NCBI RefSeq assembly: GCF_030817215.1
Contig: NZ_JAUSZA010000001.1
Span: 7,414,501 to 7,478,500, forward strand
Reading direction: 5' to 3'
Length of the DNA stretch: 64,000 nt
DNA from: Paenibacillus sp. V4I3
Lineage (GTDB): Bacteria; Bacillota; Bacilli; Paenibacillales; NBRC-103111
Of the stretch, positions 51,813 to 62,217 are shown one piece after another; position 1 is the stretch's first letter, and each line of letters begins with the position of its first letter. Below the pieces are notes generated by a model. That model worked only from the letters and a program-made list of their open reading frames with translations. It made no database searches and was not told the DNA's origin. The position numbers and the translations under genes are program-made.

Positions 51813-53486
51813 CTAGGAATGTTTGATAAGACGACTCACTTTGCCGATTAGCTTTTGCACTGGCGATGGGAAGTTTTTCACATCGTCCTTCGTTACAACA
51901 CGTGTTACCATCAGCATCAATGGATACAAGGCAGCCGAGAAGCCACAAACAAGTACTGCATTTATTCCTTCATTTAGTCGATACCAGCGAGTTGGATGCA
52001 CATACGTATGTGTGAGCCATTCTGCCCCTAGACCAAGGATAACTATGACAACGATGGAAAACAGTAATCCGATGAAACGACGTCCGAGGATCGTAAAGTC
52101 GACTTCTTTACGAAGCGAGCGTAAATTGAGCCAAGACATGACAATAAAACAAAGACCCGTTGAGCCGATGATTCCATAGATCCCAAACCACTGCGCAAGT
52201 AAGAAGCTACCAGCTAGCTTGACCGCAATACCAACGGCAACATGCAGCATCAGCGGTTTCATTCGGCCCATGCCCATAAGGACTGCACCCGATGTCTGCA
52301 TCACGATTTGAAACATAGCTCCTAATGTGAGCAGAGAAATCATGTGAGGTCCATGGCTCATACCAAAAGCGGTATCCTCATGCCCGAACATGAAGAAGTC
52401 TAATGGACGGGCAGCAATGGCGATCACCAATACGGCTGGTAACCCAGAAAGAATCGAGAGTTGAAGCACCCTTGTTGTCTGGTGGCCAACCTGTTTCATA
52501 TCTTTGCGGGAATAGGCCGCTGAGATGATGGGAACGACGGATTGACTAAGCGCGATGGCCAAAATAATCGGAATCCCCGCCAGGGACTGGGCACGTCCTC
52601 CTATAATACCAACAAGCCCAAGCGCTTCGCTTCTGCCAATGGTCCCTTCTAAGAGCGGGATAATAATAGAAGTGTCGATCGCATACACAAGTGTAACCGT
52701 CACAGAGAAAATAACGATCGGAATCGACAGCTTCAATAAGCTGCGATAGATTTCACTATAACGAACTGGCGTATGTGATTGTGGTGATTGCGTGCTTCCC
52801 GCAGCTATCTGTTCGACCGCTATGTTCGACTGCGCATCTCTGCGCTTCAGCTTCAAGGCATAGTAAAGCATAACGGCAAGTGCCGCAATCCCTCCCATAA
52901 CCCCTCCGAAAGATGCACCCGCAACTCCCCAACCTAAGCTGATGTTCAATAAAATAAATGCGAGTCCGATTGAGGTTACGAGTCTGAATATTTGTTCCAC
53001 AACCTGTGAAATCCCGTTAGGCATCATGTTTTGTCTGCCTTGGAAATAGCCCCGCATAATAGCAATCAGCGGGAAGAACAGCATGGCTGGCGCTATAGCG
53101 CGAGTGGCGAGTGTGGCATCCGGTCCACCATGTGAAATGTGCTCGGCATAGATCGGTGCAAAGACATATAGCAGCGCCGTCATCACGACTCCCGCTACGA
53201 TGGCAAACCATATGGCCGCGCGATAAATCCGCTGCGCTTCTGCCGGTCTTCCGATCGCATATTTCTCGGAAACCATTTTGCTTAGTGCGCTGGGGATACC
53301 GGCTGTTGCTACAACAAGTAAGATCGAATATAGATTAAAAGCAATGGAATAACTGCCCATTCCTTCCTCATGAAGCAAATGCACCAGCGGAATTCGCTGG
53401 AAAACGCCGAGAAACCGCGCTATTAGCGCGGCCACGGTGAGAATGAGCGTCCCTTTTACTAGAGAATCTTTGGTTTCCTTCGTCAA
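51813..53486 (-). CDS. MATE-like polysaccharide/lipid flippase (YtgP/SpoVB family)
   Basis: 557 residues with about fourteen membrane segments. The start KGTLILTVAALIARFLGVFQRIPLV is characteristic of SpoVB/YtgP. It should translocate lipid-linked cell-wall precursors (MurJ-like) across the membrane. TTG start with AGGA. Which paralogue it is (sporulation or vegetative) cannot be told here. Confidence 0.85.
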   Translation of the reverse strand: MTKETKDSLVKGTLILTVAALIARFLGVFQRIPLVHLLHEEGMGSYSIAFNLYSILLVVATAGIPSALSKMVSEKYAIGRPAEAQRIYRAAIWFAIVAGVVMTALLYVFAPIYAEHISHGGPDATLATRAIAPAMLFFPLIAIMRGYFQGRQNMMPNGISQVVEQIFRLVTSIGLAFILLNISLGWGVAGASFGGVMGGIAALAVMLYYALKLKRRDAQSNIAVEQIAAGSTQSPQSHTPVRYSEIYRSLLKLSIPIVIFSVTVTLVYAIDTSIIIPLLEGTIGRSEALGLVGIIGGRAQSLAGIPIILAIALSQSVVPIISAAYSRKDMKQVGHQTTRVLQLSILSGLPAVLVIAIAARPLDFFMFGHEDTAFGMSHGPHMISLLTLGAMFQIVMQTSGAVLMGMGRMKPLMLHVAVGIAVKLAGSFLLAQWFGIYGIIGSTGLCFIVMSWLNLRSLRKEVDFTILGRRFIGLLFSIVVIVILGLGAEWLTHTYVHPTRWYRLNEGINAVLVCGFSAALYPLMLMVTRVVTKDDVKNFPSPVQKLIGKVSRLIKHS

Positions 53487-53519
53487 GTCCGTTCCTACTC
53501 TCTTACAGTATTCATTCCA

Positions 53520-53999
53520 TTAAAAAACCCAGATAAAAAAGATAATAATCATCGCCAGCTGAAGCGCAATTTTCACCGCACTGCTTGCAAAGAAACCGAG
53601 TACAGAGCCGACACCGGCACTTATCGCCTTTTTCCACGACGTACCGATGATAATTTCACCAATCACTGCGCCTAAGAAGGGGCCAATGAGTAAGCCGAAA
53701 GCTGGAATAACAAAAGGCCCAATGATAAGACCAATTGTACTTCCGATGATAGCCGCCCTTGAGCCTCCAAACCTCTTTACCCCTAGCGCACCTACTGCGT
53801 AATCGGCCACCATGATGATGATGACAATCAAGGATTGGATAAGCCAGAACCAGACGCCGAACGGTTCGAAGCTAATCAACCAACCATAGATGAAGAAAGC
53901 TCCATAAATCGCTAACACACCGGGCAGCACCGGATAAACAGCACCAATCATACCCACTACAAATAAAAGGATAACTAATGTCCAGCCTAAGGTGATCAT
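53520..53999 (-). CDS. DUF456-family membrane protein
   Basis: 159 residues with about five hydrophobic segments and glycine-rich loops (GLIIGPFVIPAFGLLIGPFLGAV), typical of DUF456. Function unknown. The start at 53999 has GGAGGAG; a longer frame starts at 54017. Confidence 0.82.
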   Translation of the reverse strand: MITLGWTLVILLFVVGMIGAVYPVLPGVLAIYGAFFIYGWLISFEPFGVWFWLIQSLIVIIIMVADYAVGALGVKRFGGSRAAIIGSTIGLIIGPFVIPAFGLLIGPFLGAVIGEIIIGTSWKKAISAGVGSVLGFFASSAVKIALQLAMIIIFFIWVF

Positions 54000-54041
54000 A
54001 GATCGCATCTCCTCCAATCTAAGCGGTTTATCACTTCTACT

Positions 54042-54776
54042 TTACAGCATATAAGTGCGAATCACTTTAGCAATGGCATGTTCATTGTTGGTAACGGTCG
54101 TAATATCGGCAATACGCTTCACTTCATCCTGTGCATTACCCATAGCTACACCAAGACCTACTTCACGAATCATCGCGATGTCGTTCTCGCTATCCCCCAT
54201 CGCAATGACTTCGGACATGCTAATGCCTAGAAGCTGACATACAGTCTCCACGCCGCTCGCCTTACTAATGCCTAGTGGGTTTAGTTCAATATTAGATGGA
54301 TGGGAATTCGTTATTTCAAGTGTTCCCCATCCCTCAACGATGTCCCGGATTTGCTGAAGTTTCTCCATATTTTCGGTGAAATAACCGAACTTTAGCCATT
54401 CTTGGCTGTCAATGTCCATGGCTTCGCTCTCACGATTGAACACACCTTGCACCGAATAAGCCCACCACCAACAATCATACGTTTGTGCTAGAGTATGCAA
54501 ATTACGTACCGTTTCAGCAGGGAGCAGGGTCCGCTTAAGTAATTTAGTCGGAGACTCCCACACTTCACTCCCATTGACCACGACAAGCGGTGAGGTAAGT
54601 CCTAGCTCCTGAATATACGGCATGGCGCTTACAGCTCCGCGTCCTGTAGACATAATAACGATCTTACCCGCTTTAGTGGCTTCCTGAATCGCTTCTCGGT
54701 TTTCATCTGATATTTTTTTGTCATCGTCCAGCAAGGTGCCATCCATATCGAGGGCAAGTAATTTATAAGATCCCAC
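54042..54776 (-). CDS. Cof-type HAD-IIB phosphatase
   Basis: 244 residues. DMDGTLLDDDK (near 9), MSTGRG, a C2-type cap with EITNSHPSNIELNPLGISKA and the motif IV MGDSENDIAM. Cof-type enzymes dephosphorylate sugar phosphates, FMN or pyridoxal phosphate; the substrate is open. GTG start after GGGATGGG. Confidence 0.9.
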   Translation of the reverse strand: MGSYKLLALDMDGTLLDDDKKISDENREAIQEATKAGKIVIMSTGRGAVSAMPYIQELGLTSPLVVVNGSEVWESPTKLLKRTLLPAETVRNLHTLAQTYDCWWWAYSVQGVFNRESEAMDIDSQEWLKFGYFTENMEKLQQIRDIVEGWGTLEITNSHPSNIELNPLGISKASGVETVCQLLGISMSEVIAMGDSENDIAMIREVGLGVAMGNAQDEVKRIADITTVTNNEHAIAKVIRTYML

Positions 54777-54812
54777 GTTTTCCCATCCCCTGTCTCTACG
54801 TCATTAGTAGAC

Positions 54813-56687
54813 CTAGTAAGCAGCGAGCACTTTCTTAGGCAGTTCTTCCATGAATGTCACATGCCAGAGGGCAAAAATATAGATGGTCCAAATGCGGCGA
54901 GCATAGTCGCCCTGATTATTACGATGCTTATGCAGCATGCGCTCCACAGCGTTGATGTCAATATAATCTTCAATCCCGCTGGATTTAATTTGCTCCAGGA
55001 CCATATCGCCCATAGAACCTTTCATCCAATCGCGCAGCGGTACCGGGAAGCCCAGCTTCGGACGGTTCAGGATGGGATCAGGGATGATACCTTCCATGGC
55101 CTTTCGGAAAATGTACTTCGTCGTTCCATTCGCGATTCGGTACTTGGCCGGAATGCGGCGTGCCACTTCGAACAGTTCCTTATCGAGGAACGGAACTCGA
55201 AGCTCAAGTGAGTGTGCCATCGTCATCTTGTCAGCCTTCATCAGAATATCCCCTGGCATCCATAGATTCATATCGATATACTGCATCCGGCTTACTGGAT
55301 CAAGATGCTTCGTCTTACTGTAATAATCGCCAGCAATTTGTACGGGATTCTTATAGGCGCGCAGCATCTCACTATCAAGGCGCAGCACCTCCGCTTTCAT
55401 ATCCTCGGAGAAAATCTTGGCGTTGCCGAGGAAACGCTCCTCAAGCGGTGTCGTTCCGCGCAGTAAATAGTTGCGGCCCTTCACACTGCTTGGCAGAACC
55501 CGGGCAAAGCGGTTCAGCATGCGCTTCACCGATGCAGGCAGCTGGTCAATCGGACGCAAGGATTGCGGCTCGCGATAAATGCGGTAGCCGCCAAACAGCT
55601 CGTCCGCGCCTTCGCCGGACAGTACAACCGTTACGTGCTCGCGCGCAAGCTTCGCCACGTGATAAAGGGCAATGGCCGAAGGATCGGCGACAGGCTCGTC
55701 CTGGTGCCAGATCGCCTTCGGCATCGTACCGAAGAAATCATCCTGCGTGATGATTTTGTCGTAATGCTCTGTGCCTAATGCCGCAGCCGTTTGGGCGGCA
55801 ATCGGCGTTTCATTGTTGGCGCCTTCGAAGCCAACAGAGAACGTGCGGATCGGTTCGATATTCCTCATATGTGTTGCAATCGCCGTCGAGTCAATCCCGC
55901 TCGACAAGAAGCAGCCCCGATCCACATCACTGACCATGTGAAGCTTGACCGAATCCTTCAATGTTTCACGAATTTGTTCCACGTACTCGTCAAACGGGCG
56001 CTCCTCCGGCTCAAACATAGGATCCCAATATTTATGTATCGACATTTCTCCGTCGAACGTAATTTTGACCGTATGCCCAGGTGGAAGCTTATGTATGCCA
56101 TGGAACATAGTGTTAGGCTCCGGCACGTATTGAAAGGTCAGATAGTTCAGCAAGCTGTCCGTATGGATCAACCGGTTCATGCCGTCCGCAGCCAGCAAGC
56201 TCTTAATTTCGGAGCCGAACAAGAACTGACGGTCATTGACATGATAGTAAAACGGCTTAATGCCGAAGTGGTCTCTCGCACCGAACAGCTGCTTCTTTTT
56301 CTTGTCCCAAATAACGAAGCCAAACATGCCGCGCATGTATTTGACGCATTCCTCTCCATACTCCTCATAGAGGTGAACGATAACCTCCGTATCACTTTGC
56401 GTGCGGAATTGATGCCCACGCTCCTGCAGCATACTGCGCAGGGCTTTATAATTATAAATTTCCCCGTTGAAAATGATCCAGACAGAATCATCCTCATTAG
56501 CCAAAGGCTGATGCCCTTCTTTCAGGTCAATAACAGACAAGCGGCGAAAGCCAAGACCAATACGATTATCCGTCCAAAAACCGGAATCGTTCGGACCCCG
56601 ATGAACAATAACTTCTGTCATTTGCTGCAACATTGCAGTGGTTGGTTCTCTATCTTCAAAATACATTACACCCGTAATACCACACAT
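54813..56687 (-). CDS. asnB: Asparagine synthetase (glutamine-hydrolysing)
   Basis: 624 residues. Starts MCGITGVMYF, so Cys2 after Met removal is the glutaminase nucleophile; the HRGPNDSGFW and GEIYNYKALR segments are intact. The synthetase half has SSGIDSTAIA (P-loop, near 270), GEGADELFGGYRIY and later MTMAHSLELRVPFLD. It makes asparagine from aspartate, glutamine and ATP. The start at 56687 is required by the N-terminal Cys; the frame reaches further upstream but without support. It could also be a cell-wall amidotransferase of the AsnO/AsnB type. Confidence 0.9.
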   Translation of the reverse strand: MCGITGVMYFEDREPTTAMLQQMTEVIVHRGPNDSGFWTDNRIGLGFRRLSVIDLKEGHQPLANEDDSVWIIFNGEIYNYKALRSMLQERGHQFRTQSDTEVIVHLYEEYGEECVKYMRGMFGFVIWDKKKKQLFGARDHFGIKPFYYHVNDRQFLFGSEIKSLLAADGMNRLIHTDSLLNYLTFQYVPEPNTMFHGIHKLPPGHTVKITFDGEMSIHKYWDPMFEPEERPFDEYVEQIRETLKDSVKLHMVSDVDRGCFLSSGIDSTAIATHMRNIEPIRTFSVGFEGANNETPIAAQTAAALGTEHYDKIITQDDFFGTMPKAIWHQDEPVADPSAIALYHVAKLAREHVTVVLSGEGADELFGGYRIYREPQSLRPIDQLPASVKRMLNRFARVLPSSVKGRNYLLRGTTPLEERFLGNAKIFSEDMKAEVLRLDSEMLRAYKNPVQIAGDYYSKTKHLDPVSRMQYIDMNLWMPGDILMKADKMTMAHSLELRVPFLDKELFEVARRIPAKYRIANGTTKYIFRKAMEGIIPDPILNRPKLGFPVPLRDWMKGSMGDMVLEQIKSSGIEDYIDINAVERMLHKHRNNQGDYARRIWTIYIFALWHVTFMEELPKKVLAAY

Positions 56688-57450
56688 GGTGAAACTCACT
56701 CCTCCGTACCATTCATCATCAATCTTTCTATTCGACAACCGATATATTAGTATACCATATCTGTCCGTCATACTGGAAATGCGATGAAAGTACGTGAAAG
56801 CGCTGTATCCTATAGAAAAATGATGGAAATCAGAAGTCGCTTTAATGAAGCTGATAACCTGGTTTTTTTCATACATTCCTCCACCTTTCCTCTGTGCATA
56901 AAAGTTTGCCTCGCGCAACTTTTAGGGTGGAAAATGTTCTTTCCCTTACACTAGGATATGCTCAAGGATGGGAAACGGTTCCTGCACTTGTGTGCTGCAT
57001 GAACAGGCATAGAAATAACCAGCTTACGCCTTCCATTAGTGAGCGTGTTTATACAGCTGATGCAAAGCAAGCTGCGCCCAAGAGACGTAATGCTGAAACA
57101 TTCGCTTACTTATCCGTGTTAAGTAGTGCTTTGTACAACATTAGGTAAGCTAATCTGCATTGTTCAACCGAATCTTGCAAAAAAGAGACCGTCCATTCAT
57201 TCATCCAATATTGCTCTAGATTGAGGTGTCTTAAATAAGGATCAATCGTCATATATGCTCAATTGAAATTGCTGGATGAATGAGAATCCATACGCAAATT
57301 GTTGTATAAAACACAACATTGGTAACCTCTATAGGCCATTTGCCCTCACGAAAGCTGATTGACTCTAAAATCGAAAAACAGCAAACAAAACGCTAAGAAA
57401 ACCTAGTTTCTTACCGAATGATCGTGCAGTATACACCATCTCAGCAAAGA
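56688..57450. other. Long gap upstream of asnB
   Basis: No gene supported. A repeat-B block lies at 57095-57340. The asnB promoter must lie here; no T-box (AGGGTGGNACCGCG) sequence was found. Confidence 0.55.
57095..57340. repeat. Dispersed repeat, copy B (TTGTACAAC-rich)
   Basis: Starts TTCGCTTACTTATCCGTGTT, followed by TTGTACAACATTAGGTAAGC and, later, AAATTGTTGTATAAAACACA. Shares the start and the GGTAAGCTAATC block with copy A but has extra sequence inside. Confidence 0.6.
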
Positions 57451-57451
57451 G

Positions 57452-57482
57452 AAAAAGGACCTGCTTTTGCAGATCCCTTTTA
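57452..57482 (-). terminator. Terminator of the PBP gene
   Basis: AAAGGACCTGC / GCAGATCCCTTT stem with T run in both directions. Confidence 0.8.
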
Positions 57483-57566
57483 CTAACACCTTTATTTCTT
57501 TCCTTCCAATGCCATTTGATCCACTCTGCTGGGATGAATTCGAATAACAGCGAATTCAGCAGTGAT

Positions 57567-59627
57567 TTACCACGGCCTTTTTCCGCCGCCCAGCTTCGTC
57601 AGAATACCGTCGTTCGCCGCGTCATAAGCCTGAAAGATTTTGGCTGCTATCGGGGATGCCCCATAGCGTCCGAATCCACCCTCAGGTACAACCACTGCTA
57701 TGGCAAGCTTTGGATTCTCTACGGGAGCAAAGGCGATAAATACGGCATTTTCTACCGTGCCGCCCGAAACTGCTTGTGTCGATGTACCTGTTTTGCGTGC
57801 TACATTATACGGTAATTCATCAATGCCCTCGGCGCCACTTTTCATCCCATGAATAATGACATTCCAATCTTCTTTAGAAAATTCAGAGGAAGAATCCTGA
57901 ATAACTTCAGGCTCAACCTTTTTAACTAGTTCACCTTGGTAATCTCGAATTTCATCTACGAAAAGAGGCTTCATACGTTTCCCACGACTGGCAAGTGTAG
58001 CTGTATATTGAGCTAGCTGCAGTGTTGTCGTTTTTTCATTCTGTCCCCATGAGGCGTAGACCATTGCGGATTGGTAGCTGTCTTTTTGGGCATTTTTAAT
58101 AAAATCATTCGAACCTGCGAATTCACCTGGAAGTCCGCTTCCTGTTTTCACACCCATACCGAATTTCGCAAGGTATTCTGCCCATTTCGTTGTGACCTTT
58201 GGTGTTTCTCCCCCATATTTCGAATAGAAGGGAATGCCCACTTTCTCGGACATAAACGTGTTAGAAGAGTGTTCAATAGCCCCAGCAGCATCAATATATC
58301 CGTAAGCTGCTTTACCCGAATTTGAGATAGTACTAGACCCTCCCTTACCAAAGCTAAACGATCCTGAATCGTAATAGTTCTCATAAGCGCCGAATAATTT
58401 CTCCTTAAGTCCGATTAACACCGACAAAGGCTTAATGGTTGAACCCATAAAAACAATGGAAGACGGATGCTTCGCATTCTCTTTTTCATCTGGATATTTA
58501 GATTTAGCCGTCATGATGGATCCATTAGAAATATACGTACCAATTTCTTTGTAAATATTTGGCGAAATACCTCCGGTCCAAGCATTCGCATCGTAATCCG
58601 GATAGTTTGCCATAGTGACAACGCGCCCCGTATCCACTTCCATCGCAACGGCAAAACCAGAGGAGGCCTTCATCCCGGTTTTCATATACAGATCATTGGC
58701 ATGAGAGGGACTGCGTAAATATTTGATATGTTCCTCCAGCATTCTCTCTGTTGCCTTCTGGATATCTTTATTAATCGAAAGATATAGATTATTCCCTTTT
58801 ATAGGCGCTGTCACTTCGGCTCTTCCGATAATTTTCATAGCCGCATTTACTGGATATTTCCTACTCCCGTTTTTACCGCGCAACTCATCCTGATACATAC
58901 GTTCAATGCCGTCAAACCCTACATTTTCTGTGTTCAGATATTCTTCGCTACTTGGGCTATCTTTATAGATATCTTTGGCCGTCTGCGTAGAAAATGATTT
59001 TAAATATCCAACTAAATGTGTGGCAATCGTCGTATTATCATCATCCATTTCATACGTACGGATACTTTCTTCCGTCACTTCTAACCACTTAAATTCATCT
59101 CGGTGCTCTAGTAAATAGGCCATTTCCCCTTTAGATAAATCAGCCTTAATCCGTCGCGGTACCCAATAATAACTCGGATCTTTCACCTTATTTTTATTAA
59201 TATCGTAACCTAAATCCATCGCTAGAACGATCTCTTCTGGCGTAGGGCTGACCGAATTCGGTTTGGCATATTTATCAAAAACATCAACCTTTAGCCGCTG
59301 AGCTAGTGCAATCACTTCATCTTTGTTTTGTTGACCTGGTTCAATACGGAAAAACAAGGACTGAACTGGAATCGTATAAGCAAGAGGAGATTTGGTAGAG
59401 TCGTAGATATTACCTCGAATGGGAGCGATACTCGTGGTCTGATTCGTATTTGTATTCTCCGCCTCTTTAAGATCTTTGGCTTGAACGAATTGTAAGATAG
59501 CCAAACGCACGATTAAGACAGAAAATAATAAAAACGTTACAAAGAAAAATATATTGATCCGAAACGAAAAGTGCCGCTTTTTGGTAACCTCTTTTTTCTT
59601 CGGATCATCCATAATGGATGACTTCAT
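57567..59627 (-). CDS. Class B penicillin-binding protein (PBP2-type transpeptidase)
   Basis: 686 residues. Cytoplasmic start, one membrane anchor (INIFFFVTFLLFSVLIVRLAI near 25-45), PBP dimer domain (RGNIYDSTKSPLAYTIPVQS). The transpeptidase domain has the SxxK nucleophile in MGSTIKPLS (near 400), SSN (IEHSSNTFM) and KTG (ARKTGTSTQ, near 610). It cross-links peptidoglycan, like Bacillus PBP2A/PbpH in elongation. Start at 59627 after AAGGAT; ATG 59612 is an alternative. Confidence 0.88.
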   Translation of the reverse strand: MKSSIMDDPKKKEVTKKRHFSFRINIFFFVTFLLFSVLIVRLAILQFVQAKDLKEAENTNTNQTTSIAPIRGNIYDSTKSPLAYTIPVQSLFFRIEPGQQNKDEVIALAQRLKVDVFDKYAKPNSVSPTPEEIVLAMDLGYDINKNKVKDPSYYWVPRRIKADLSKGEMAYLLEHRDEFKWLEVTEESIRTYEMDDDNTTIATHLVGYLKSFSTQTAKDIYKDSPSSEEYLNTENVGFDGIERMYQDELRGKNGSRKYPVNAAMKIIGRAEVTAPIKGNNLYLSINKDIQKATERMLEEHIKYLRSPSHANDLYMKTGMKASSGFAVAMEVDTGRVVTMANYPDYDANAWTGGISPNIYKEIGTYISNGSIMTAKSKYPDEKENAKHPSSIVFMGSTIKPLSVLIGLKEKLFGAYENYYDSGSFSFGKGGSSTISNSGKAAYGYIDAAGAIEHSSNTFMSEKVGIPFYSKYGGETPKVTTKWAEYLAKFGMGVKTGSGLPGEFAGSNDFIKNAQKDSYQSAMVYASWGQNEKTTTLQLAQYTATLASRGKRMKPLFVDEIRDYQGELVKKVEPEVIQDSSSEFSKEDWNVIIHGMKSGAEGIDELPYNVARKTGTSTQAVSGGTVENAVFIAFAPVENPKLAIAVVVPEGGFGRYGASPIAAKIFQAYDAANDGILTKLGGGKRPW

Positions 59628-59645
59628 CGCTTCTCAGATCCTTTC

Positions 59646-60368
59646 TTACGCTATGGCTTGCTCATGAAATAGCTCAAGCAGGGAATGAATACCCTCCCCT
59701 GTATGATAGGAATAACGGATTATTCGAACAGCATCGATGCCGACTTGACTTGGCGCCCAAATATCATTCGTCTCATGGTCGCCGATATAAAGAATATCCT
59801 TAGCCTCTAACCCCGCCCTATCCAGGGCAAGCTGGAAGATCGCCGGATCGGGCTTCTCTAGACCAACTTCTGTTGAAACAATGACGGGGTCGAAATCATG
59901 CAAAATCCCCTTATCCTCCAATATGGCTTTCAAGGTAGGAGCAAAATTGCTGATAATCCCTATTCGAAAACCTTGGGCCTTCAAACCATCTAAAAATGGT
60001 TTAACATCATCAAACAATTCATAATACTCGGGTGCCGTGTAAATGTCGTAGAGCTCATGGCAGCAGGTATAAATCTCTTCCTCTGTCCACTCCTCGTGTA
60101 TGCCCAATTTATGGAGCACATATTTATATAGATTGACCCAGAACTCACGATCTGACTCTGGACTGCAAACCACGAAATTGTCCTGCTTATTCACATAATA
60201 AAAAAGACGAAAAGCTTCCGTAAATAGTTCACTAATATGAGCTTCATCACGATCCACAGATCGCAATTGTAAATACTGTTTCAATATCGTCTGGGCCGCC
60301 GGAATCGTAAGTAAAGTGTCCCCAGCGTCTAAGTAAATCATCTTATATTCCTGTAATGGTTTTCGCAT
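59646..60368 (-). CDS. HAD-IA hydrolase
   Basis: 240 residues. Motif I is YLDAGDTL (Asp13 and Asp15; Ala-Gly instead of the more common Phe-Asp), motif II IISNFAP, Lys in GLEKPDP and motif IV YIGDHETND. A helical C1 cap lies at about residues 20-95. Phosphatase or dehalogenase-like; substrate unknown. GGGAG site. Confidence 0.88.
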   Translation of the reverse strand: MRKPLQEYKMIYLDAGDTLLTIPAAQTILKQYLQLRSVDRDEAHISELFTEAFRLFYYVNKQDNFVVCSPESDREFWVNLYKYVLHKLGIHEEWTEEEIYTCCHELYDIYTAPEYYELFDDVKPFLDGLKAQGFRIGIISNFAPTLKAILEDKGILHDFDPVIVSTEVGLEKPDPAIFQLALDRAGLEAKDILYIGDHETNDIWAPSQVGIDAVRIIRYSYHTGEGIHSLLELFHEQAIA

Positions 60369-60485
60369 ATAATCTCCCTCATTCTTATAAACAATCGCAC
60401 CTTATCAGTGTACCACATTTAATCATGATATGAGAAAACCCTCCAGATCTATCCATGAATTCCCTTAAAAGTTCGGTCGCCTTAA

Positions 60486-60524
60486 ACAAAAAAAAGCCCT
60501 CCCTTGATCTCCAAAGGAAAAGCT
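60486..60524 (-). terminator. Terminator of the transglutaminase-protein gene
   Basis: On the minus strand AAGC..CCTT pairs with AAGG..GCTT, then eight Ts. Confidence 0.7.
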
Positions 60525-60539
60525 TCTTGCCGATACTTT

Positions 60540-61688
60540 TTAAGCGTCCTTAACATGAGTTTGATCGAAGTTAGGCGGATTGAACCAGTTGCCACCGCTT
60601 GCCACCCAGGTTGAATCTAGCGGTACCCAGCGATCAGACTCTTTCAGGTAAACTTCGTTCCAAGCGTGAGGCCCATAGCTGCCCTGCCCGTCATAGCCTA
60701 GCCCCGTCACAACTTTCACATCAAGTCCGATGGATCTGGCCATCTGTGCATACAACCTAGAGTAGTCTATACAAACCCCTTCGCGGGTGTTGAAGGTATC
60801 CTCCGGCGTCTGTTCTTTCCAGATTCGTTTCTCTTCATACAGAGTTACCTTATCCCAATCATATTTGATGTAGCCGCCTACCCATTTATACAACAGCTTG
60901 GCCTTCTCTTCATCCGTCTTCCCACTGGCGGTTACTTCTTTGGCCGCATCAGCAATATTGCCTGGAATTTTCGCGTCTAGAACTTCATACTTACGCTGCA
61001 GGATATTCGTAAATTCCTGTTCGACAGCACGTGTGAACACGGGCACTTTGTCGGCAATGAAGTCACCCGTGAAGGGTGAAATTACTTCTTTAGCACCTTT
61101 CTGATACATCTGTGATGATTCAATGTATGGTGTGACCAAAGAGTGAGGGAATAACGTTACATAAATGAAAAGCACAGCAATAAGAATGAGCGCCCTAGCG
61201 AATCCTGCGACAGAACCGATGGCTCCACCAGAGACAGAACTAATAAAAGAGTTGCTGCGCTCCCTGTAAGGATCACGATTAGCCAGCCAACTTCCTAACA
61301 AGGGATCAATCAATAGGTTCAGCAGTTGCTTCACGATCATATAGCCAAGTAAAAACAATACACCGAAACGCAGCAGCGGGAAATCGCGGATACTCGTCAT
61401 AGCCGTATAATAGATTTGTTTAAGCATGCTTATCTCTACGGATGGAATTTGCAAATTCTGCCCTTTCAGCCAGATTTGTATCACAGGCGATATCCACTGG
61501 ACCCCTTTCCACGCAATGAACATGGACAGAATGACGATAACCGCCTCAACGAGCATAGACAGAAGATGCTTGGCTGAACCTGATCCTCCCCGGAAAAACC
61601 CTTGAACGACTGAGCCTACAAATGTGAGAACGATCACGATGGATATTAAATTTATCGAAGTTGATTGTAACCACGTCATATCCGTCAT
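60540..61688 (-). CDS. CvpA-like membrane protein with transglutaminase-like domain
   Basis: 382 residues. N-terminal membrane domain with about five segments and a CvpA-like glycine-rich part. From about 270 it has a transglutaminase/protease core: REGVCIDYSRLYAQMARSIG (Cys), YGPHAWNEVY (His) and WVPLDSTW (Asp). All three catalytic residues are present. The catalytic part is probably extracellular; wall or protein cross-linking is possible but not shown. Confidence 0.82.
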   Translation of the reverse strand: MTDMTWLQSTSINLISIVIVLTFVGSVVQGFFRGGSGSAKHLLSMLVEAVIVILSMFIAWKGVQWISPVIQIWLKGQNLQIPSVEISMLKQIYYTAMTSIRDFPLLRFGVLFLLGYMIVKQLLNLLIDPLLGSWLANRDPYRERSNSFISSVSGGAIGSVAGFARALILIAVLFIYVTLFPHSLVTPYIESSQMYQKGAKEVISPFTGDFIADKVPVFTRAVEQEFTNILQRKYEVLDAKIPGNIADAAKEVTASGKTDEEKAKLLYKWVGGYIKYDWDKVTLYEEKRIWKEQTPEDTFNTREGVCIDYSRLYAQMARSIGLDVKVVTGLGYDGQGSYGPHAWNEVYLKESDRWVPLDSTWVASGGNWFNPPNFDQTHVKDA

Positions 61689-61728
61689 GATTTCTCACCA
61701 TCCTATTTTTTATAAAAAATGACTCTTC

Positions 61729-62163
61729 TTACTGCTTAGCGTTTTTCTTTGCTTGCTCGATGAAAGCATTAACGGCTGCGTTGGCGTTCATCTTAAACGT
61801 TTTACCAAGAAAGGTGACTTGTACTTCATCCGTCCCTGCCTTGCCTTCCACCTTTAAGCTCTTCGTCGTAATGAGAAAGGAACCGTCCGGATTCGCTTTA
61901 AATTGGGCATCTTTGGCTTCCGAGGTCAACGTACTGACAGCCTTATCTTTGATTTCATCACCGACTTGCGAAACCACGCTTGCCCCAATATCCTTTATTT
62001 TATCCTTATAGCTCGCTCCATAAACGACGAGAGCCCCAACAATTGCGATAACCACAATCCATTTCACCACGGTTTTCACAATTCCGATCACGATAAAAAG
62101 CACAATAATAGCGGCCACAATTAAGTACCAACGATCCTGCGCAAAGGAAATCCACTGATCCAA
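61729..62163 (-). CDS. Small membrane-associated protein of unknown function
   Basis: 144 residues. Two close N-terminal hydrophobic segments (YLIVAAIIVLFIVIGIVKTV and WIVVIAIVGALVVYGASYK) followed by an exported or soluble domain (VSQVGDEIKDKAVSTLTSEA onward). No family. TTG start with AGGAGGGG. Likely linked to the downstream transglutaminase gene. Confidence 0.7.
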   Translation of the reverse strand: MDQWISFAQDRWYLIVAAIIVLFIVIGIVKTVVKWIVVIAIVGALVVYGASYKDKIKDIGASVVSQVGDEIKDKAVSTLTSEAKDAQFKANPDGSFLITTKSLKVEGKAGTDEVQVTFLGKTFKMNANAAVNAFIEQAKKNAKQ

Positions 62164-62217
62164 ACTAACCCCTCCTAATTATCCAAAAGTCCCTTCCTAT
62201 CATACTACAAGGAATCC

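Noticed and set aside
55791-56750. 319-codon open frame on the plus strand
   Set aside because: It is the antisense shadow of asnB, whose catalytic motifs are intact on the other strand; no ribosome site or domain.
56688-57450. T-box or riboswitch upstream of asnB
   Set aside because: No T-box consensus or known aptamer pattern seen; only a repeat-like block.
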